Below are positions 7,464-11,084 of a stretch of DNA of 11,084 nt, one piece after another. The stretch's first letter is position 1; each line of letters opens with the position of its first letter. The notes below the pieces were generated by a model, which had not been told where the DNA came from, made no database searches, and saw nothing but the letters and a program-made list of their open reading frames with translations. Position numbers and translations under genes: made by a program. Source of the stretch: Bacillota bacterium (GTDB lineage: Bacteria; Bacillota; Clostridia; Lachnospirales; Lachnospiraceae). The stretch is taken from positions 1-11,084 of the forward strand of contig JAEWMZ010000289.1 in assembly GCA_023392995.1 (NCBI GenBank), read 5' to 3'.

Positions 7464-8321
7464 ATGAGCAAAAATGAGGCTAAACATGAAATTCTGTCTC
7501 CGGCAGCGAAGACTGTGCGATGGATAATATCAATTCTATTAATTTTATATACCTGCTTCACTATTTTTGTGATTGCGGTTACGTTATTAGACTCCTTTAA
7601 ATCAAAAAGTGATTTGGTTACCAATTTTACAGGCTGGCCGAAACAATTTTTGTTGGATAGTTTTATAACTATTTTATTTAAGGATCATTTTTTCCTATAT
7701 TTTAGAAACAGTTTAATTCTAACATTATGTGGTACGATAGGTTGTATCCTTCTTTCCTCGATGGCGGCTTATGGAATAGCCAGATACCAATTTAAGGGTA
7801 AAGCTTTTATTACCAGTTACTTTTTAATCGGGTTAATGGTACCGGTTCAGGTAAGTGTGCTTCCGCTTTTTCTTATATTAAAAAAAGTTGGTCTTTTAAA
7901 CAATCTGTTAGGATTAATCCTTATCTATGTTTCTGGAATATCAATGTCATGTTTTATTTTTCAGAAATTTTTCAAAACCATTCCGGTAGCTCTGGAAGAA
8001 TCCGCAAGACTTGACGGTGCGGGGGATTTTAAGATATTCTTTCGAATTATTTATCCTATCAGTAAGCCGGTACTCTTTACAATGGCGCTAATTACAGGTA
8101 TTGGACAGTGGAATGATTTTTATATGCCGATGGTATTTTTAGGAGGTGAAAAGGTTAAGTCGTTAACACTTGCGATCTATCAATACATTGGTCAATTCAC
8201 AAGATATATGAATGAATCTATGGCTGCAGTTATTATTACCTTAATACCCATAATAATTATTTATTTTCTGTTCTCTACACAGATTGTGGAAGGACTAACC
8301 GGCGGAGCAGTGAAGGGTTGA
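7464..8321 (+). CDS. CUT1 sugar ABC transporter permease, MalG/UgpE type
   Basis: A 285-residue inner-membrane subunit and partner of the preceding permease. It has a short cytoplasmic N-terminus, a first membrane segment at about residues 20-45, several further hydrophobic segments, and a canonical EAA loop: E179-S-A-R-L-D184-G185-A...F192-F193-R-I-I-Y-P198. The C-terminus, EGLTGGAVKG, is the usual ending of MalG-type permeases, so the protein is complete. AGGAGG (7451-7456) overlaps the previous stop, 7 bases from the start codon. No ATPase gene follows. Such importers in Firmicutes often borrow a shared MsmK/UgpC-type ATPase, so this is expected rather than a sign of a broken system. Confidence 0.95.
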   Translation: MSKNEAKHEILSPAAKTVRWIISILLILYTCFTIFVIAVTLLDSFKSKSDLVTNFTGWPKQFLLDSFITILFKDHFFLYFRNSLILTLCGTIGCILLSSMAAYGIARYQFKGKAFITSYFLIGLMVPVQVSVLPLFLILKKVGLLNNLLGLILIYVSGISMSCFIFQKFFKTIPVALEESARLDGAGDFKIFFRIIYPISKPVLFTMALITGIGQWNDFYMPMVFLGGEKVKSLTLAIYQYIGQFTRYMNESMAAVIITLIPIIIIYFLFSTQIVEGLTGGAVKG

Positions 8322-8385
8322 ATCCTTTTGTTAAATAAATAAAAACACGAAAAAATAATTTTGTATAAAAATAGGATAAATGAAA

Positions 8386-8401
8386 GTGGGGGATAACCTT
8401 G
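8386..8401 (+). promoter_or_regulatory. Ribosome binding site and TTG start of the GH78 gene
   Basis: GTGGGGG (8386-8392) lies 6 bases before TTG (8399-8401). An in-frame TGA at 8381-8383 blocks any earlier start, and the next in-frame ATG (8414) has no purine-rich site before it. TTG is therefore favoured. The G-rich site differs from the AGGAGG used by both permease genes and, with TTG, suggests weaker translation of the enzyme than of the importer. Confidence 0.55.
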
Positions 8402-10702
8402 TTTGACAAATCTATGGCAAATTGGATTTGGGTTCCAAGCTGGAATCCGGAGGATAAAGAAATACCGAGAATCATTTATTTCAGAAAGAATATTGAGCTT
8501 AGCAAAGTACCTACTGAACTGAAAATACAGATTTCGGCGGATTCCAGATATAAACTGTATGTAAATAAGCAATTAATTGAAATAGGACCAAGTAAAGGGG
8601 ATAAATTAATATGGTATTATGATATTGTTGATATCGCACCATATTTAAAGGAAGGAATAAATACGCTGGCGGTTATTGTACTCCGTTACCCGTTAGATCA
8701 TACAAAGGGTAATCATGGGATATATAGAACTGAGACACCAGGTTTTTTTCTATGTGGTGAGTATCAGGATGAATGTGGAGACATAATTGACATTTCATCA
8801 AATCAAACATGGAAATGTTATAAAGAAACAAGTATCCATATTATTTCTGAATCAACTTCGTTTGCTCCACTTCAAATTCTGGAAGATGCGGCAGGTAATA
8901 TAGAATCCTTTGGTTGGATGGAGGATGATTTTGATGATCAGAAATGGGAGAAGGCAACTGTATACAATTCGTTTGCAATAAGTAAGGCAGTTAGTCCTGG
9001 GAATTTGACACCGAGAACAATACCCTATATGAATAAAATTTTAAGAAAATTTGATGGGGTTGCAGCGATCAAAGTGTCCGAATCAGATGAAATAGCCTGG
9101 AACCAAATGTTACATGGTGAGAGAAGTATTGCTGTAAAAGCTAATTCGGAAGAAATTATTGAAATAAATGCAGGTGAATTAATGACTGGTTTTCTGAGAC
9201 TGGCTGTGACAGGGGGGGCAGGTGCAACAATTCAGATCTTACAATCAGAAGGATATGTTCAACCGGAAACAGCCGAAAGCTTACAATCTGATCTACCTAA
9301 AAAAGCAGATCGTATGGATATAAAACATGGTCATTTACATGGTTTTACAGATACGTATAAAGTATTAGGTCTTGGAGTAAAGGGGAAATTAGAGGGTTAT
9401 GAACCATTTTGGTTCCGTACTTTTCGTTTTATTCAAATAAAAATTAAGACAGCCAAAGAGCCATTATTGATAGAAAGTTTTGATTATTTAGAAACCGGAT
9501 ATCCTTTGGAAATAAAAACCTGGGTAAGAACCTCGGATGAATCCCTGGATAAAATTTGGGATATTAGTGAGAGGACACTTCGTAGATGTATGCATGAAAC
9601 TTATGAAGATTGTCCATTTTACGAACAACTTCAGTATGCAATGGATACACGGTCTCAAATACTATATACTTTTAATGTGTCAGCTGACGATAGATTGGCA
9701 CGCAAATGTTATGATGATTTTAAGCGGTCACAACGATATGACGGAATGATTAACTGTTCTTATCCCAATTATGGACCGAATATCATACCCGGATTTTCAA
9801 TTTATTATATACTGATGCTATATGACCATATGATGTACTTCGGAGATGAAAAATTAATTAAATATCATATGCCAACAATTGACGGTATACTTAATTATTT
9901 TGACAACACGCTTACAGAGGAAGGTCTTGTGGGTAAAAATGGTGGTTTAAATTTAAAAGATGCTTATTGGTCTTTTATCGATTGGACGACACAATGGAAG
10001 GAGACAACAGGAGTTCCAAGAGCAATATTAAAGGGGTCGATCACGATGGAAAGTTTTCTATATGCCATGGGACTGCATCATGCTGCAAAATTAGCTTCTT
10101 TCATAGGAAGGGAGGGAATAGCAGAGGAATATGAAACACGTGCAGGAAAAGTGATTGATGCTGTGAAGACTTATTGTATGGGTGCCAATGGTATGATTCA
10201 GGATGGTCCCGGAGTAGAGGAATATAGTCAGCATTGTCAGGTATTTGCTGTTTTAACAGATACACTAGATATAGAAGCAGGAAGAAAGAATATCATGGAG
10301 ACTCTGAATCATAAGCAGGATTATGCACAATGCTCAGTAGCAATGGCGTTCTATTTGTATCGAGCTTTAGAAAAAGTTGGCTTGTATGAACGTACAGACG
10401 AGCTTTGGGATTTGTGGCGAGATATGTTAAAAAGAAACTTGACAACCTGTGTGGAGGATGGATTAGAAGAACGTAGTGATTGCCATGCCTGGGGAGCGCT
10501 GGCACTCTATGAACTTCCGGCAGTGGTGCTTGGAGTACGCCCTGTAGCACCGGGATTTAAAGAGATAGAGGTTAAGCCAATCACCGGTTATCTTGATTGG
10601 GCAGAAGGAGAGGTTATAACTCCAAAGGGAATTGTTAAGGTTAAATGGGAAAAAATAGATCAAAGGATTGAAATTAATTATGAAATTGAGAATATAAAAT
10701 AA
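8399..10702 (+). CDS. GH78-type alpha-L-rhamnosidase, cytoplasmic
   Basis: A 767-residue glycoside hydrolase, predicted to release terminal alpha-L-rhamnose from oligosaccharides or glycosides. The N-terminal beta-sandwich carries the family signature SADSRYKLYVNKQL, then GPSKGD. The (alpha/alpha)6 catalytic domain has D404-C-P-F-Y-E409-x6-D416, matching the spacing of the Asp-Glu-Asp acidic cluster in characterised GH78 enzymes, where the Glu is the general acid. Glu690 or Glu691, in EERSDCHAWGA, is a candidate for the second catalytic glutamate. The C-terminal end LGVRPVAPGFKEIEVKP is typical of GH78 beta-sandwich tails. There is no signal peptide or membrane segment, so it should act inside the cell on imported substrate. 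It lies 77 bases after the importer with no terminator between, so co-transcription is likely. The fold also occurs in GH78 relatives of untested specificity, so rhamnose is likely but not proven. Confidence 0.88.
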   Translation: MFDKSMANWIWVPSWNPEDKEIPRIIYFRKNIELSKVPTELKIQISADSRYKLYVNKQLIEIGPSKGDKLIWYYDIVDIAPYLKEGINTLAVIVLRYPLDHTKGNHGIYRTETPGFFLCGEYQDECGDIIDISSNQTWKCYKETSIHIISESTSFAPLQILEDAAGNIESFGWMEDDFDDQKWEKATVYNSFAISKAVSPGNLTPRTIPYMNKILRKFDGVAAIKVSESDEIAWNQMLHGERSIAVKANSEEIIEINAGELMTGFLRLAVTGGAGATIQILQSEGYVQPETAESLQSDLPKKADRMDIKHGHLHGFTDTYKVLGLGVKGKLEGYEPFWFRTFRFIQIKIKTAKEPLLIESFDYLETGYPLEIKTWVRTSDESLDKIWDISERTLRRCMHETYEDCPFYEQLQYAMDTRSQILYTFNVSADDRLARKCYDDFKRSQRYDGMINCSYPNYGPNIIPGFSIYYILMLYDHMMYFGDEKLIKYHMPTIDGILNYFDNTLTEEGLVGKNGGLNLKDAYWSFIDWTTQWKETTGVPRAILKGSITMESFLYAMGLHHAAKLASFIGREGIAEEYETRAGKVIDAVKTYCMGANGMIQDGPGVEEYSQHCQVFAVLTDTLDIEAGRKNIMETLNHKQDYAQCSVAMAFYLYRALEKVGLYERTDELWDLWRDMLKRNLTTCVEDGLEERSDCHAWGALALYELPAVVLGVRPVAPGFKEIEVKPITGYLDWAEGEVITPKGIVKVKWEKIDQRIEINYEIENIK

Positions 10703-10771
10703 TTTCATGAATTGAAAAGAGATATGCTGCAACCTTCTTTCAGAACCTAGGCTAGCCATAGCGGCAGAGAT

Positions 10772-10800
10772 TTGGTACAATGATGTAGACATTATATCAT
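10772..10800 (+). promoter_or_regulatory. Candidate sigma-A promoter upstream of the LacI-family gene
   Basis: TTGGTA (10772-10777) and TATCAT (10795-10800) are separated by 17 bases. They match the consensus boxes at four and five of six positions. It would give a leader of about 100 bases before the LacI-family start. Confidence 0.35.
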
Positions 10801-10830
10801 AGCGTCGAATAGAAGCGCAGTATGCATTCC

Positions 10831-10893
10831 TGGAATAAAGTTCCATATCATATGGTTTTACATGATATAATGAATCAAAACATATGGTATATG
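10831..10893 (+). promoter_or_regulatory. Extended -10 promoter flanked by operator-like palindromes
   Basis: TGATATAAT (10863-10871) is a perfect extended -10 box. Just upstream lie TGGAA-TAAAG-TTCCA (10831-10845) and the perfect palindrome CCATAT-C-ATATGG (10843-10855). Just downstream lies CATAT-GGT-ATATG (10881-10893). The word CATATGG occurs in both outer palindromes, 32 bases apart, about three helical turns. This suits binding by a dimeric regulator, perhaps the LacI-family protein itself. The palindromes lack the central CG usual in LacI-family operators, so the assignment is uncertain. Confidence 0.45.
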
Positions 10894-10906
10894 AAGGGCA
10901 AGATCT

Positions 10907-11084
10907 ATGAAAAGAGTAACGATAAAGGACGTGGCCAAAGAGGCAGGAGTATCTATTACAACTGTCTCCCATGTCTTAAATAACGCGGGGAATATCGGAG
11001 CAGAAACAAGAGAACGAGTCTTAGAAATCGCAAAAAGCATGCATTATGCACCGGACTGGAACGGCAGTAAGCTTAAGATGAAGA
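10907..11084 (+). CDS. LacI-family transcriptional regulator (3' end missing)
   Basis: Only the first 59 codons are in the window. The start MKRVTIKDVAKEAG followed by VSITTVSHVLNN is the typical LacI helix-turn-helix and the beginning of its hinge-proximal helix; ETRERVLEIAKSMHYAPD completes the DNA-binding domain. AAGGG (10894-10898) lies 8 bases before the ATG. The missing C-terminal part would be the sugar-binding domain, so the ligand is unknown. It starts about 200 bases after the GH78 gene and has its own promoter signals. It may regulate genes to the right, itself, or the importer-GH78 unit. Confidence 0.93.
   Translation, partial: MKRVTIKDVAKEAGVSITTVSHVLNNAGNIGAETRERVLEIAKSMHYAPDWNGSKLKMK

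Noticed and set aside
8322..8398. A separate promoter for the GH78 gene in the A+T-rich gap.
   Set aside because: TTGTTA and several AT-rich hexamers are present, but none combine at 16-18 base spacing. With no terminator after the permease, co-transcription is simpler.
10703..10770. A terminator after the GH78 gene.
   Set aside because: TTTCA/TGAAA (10703-10717) and the CCTAGG/GCTAGC palindromes (10746-10756) were considered, but none has a stable stem followed by a T-run. Transcription may continue toward the LacI-family gene.
10463..10972. A 169-codon minus-strand open frame overlapping the end of GH78 and the LacI-family start.
   Set aside because: It runs opposite to two well-supported coding regions, has unusual composition (many Cys, Tyr and His) and no recognisable motif. 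It is a shadow frame.
1..11084. CRISPR arrays, tRNA or rRNA genes, insertion sequences, phage genes or attachment sites.
   Set aside because: No regularly spaced repeats, no tRNA-like cloverleaf sequence, no transposase or integrase motifs, and no long terminal inverted repeats were seen. Gene content and composition look uniform across the window.

Overview
The window looks like low-G+C Firmicute DNA, most likely from a plant-polysaccharide-degrading Clostridia/Lachnospiraceae species. This is inferred from the A+T-rich composition, strong AGGAGG-type ribosome binding sites, all genes on one strand, and the YesM/YesN two-component pair next to a CUT1 sugar transporter, a common clostridial layout. 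I cannot name the species.

Layout, all on the + strand. (1) Positions 1-1466 hold the 3' end of an unrecognised gene whose product ends in a Cys/His zinc-finger-like module, followed 12 bases later by a FabG-like short-chain dehydrogenase/reductase. (2) Positions 1467-1775 are a 309-base non-coding stretch with a candidate promoter, an 8-bp inverted repeat and a strong 13-bp intrinsic terminator just before the next gene. It could be a regulated leader. (3) Positions 1776-4983 encode a YesM-type sensor histidine kinase and a YesN-type AraC-family response regulator, 4 bases apart. (4) A terminator follows at about 5055-5097. (5) Positions 5143-8321 encode a CUT1 sugar importer: a lipoprotein binding protein and two permeases. 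A long hairpin separates the binding protein from the first permease. No ATPase gene is present. (6) Positions 8399-10702 encode a GH78-type alpha-L-rhamnosidase without a signal peptide, apparently starting at TTG. (7) Positions 10907-11084 are the start of a LacI-family regulator, preceded by an extended -10 promoter flanked by two palindromes.

How the genes may work together (inference): the kinase senses an extracellular glycan fragment, the response regulator activates the transporter genes, the importer brings in a rhamnose-containing oligosaccharide or glycoside using a shared ATPase encoded elsewhere, and the cytoplasmic GH78 enzyme removes L-rhamnose. The gene set resembles the Bacillus subtilis yesMN-yesOPQ part of the rhamnogalacturonan region. 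The proteins are known families. The least explained parts are the leader before the kinase, the zinc-finger protein at the left edge, and the operator-like palindromes before the LacI gene.
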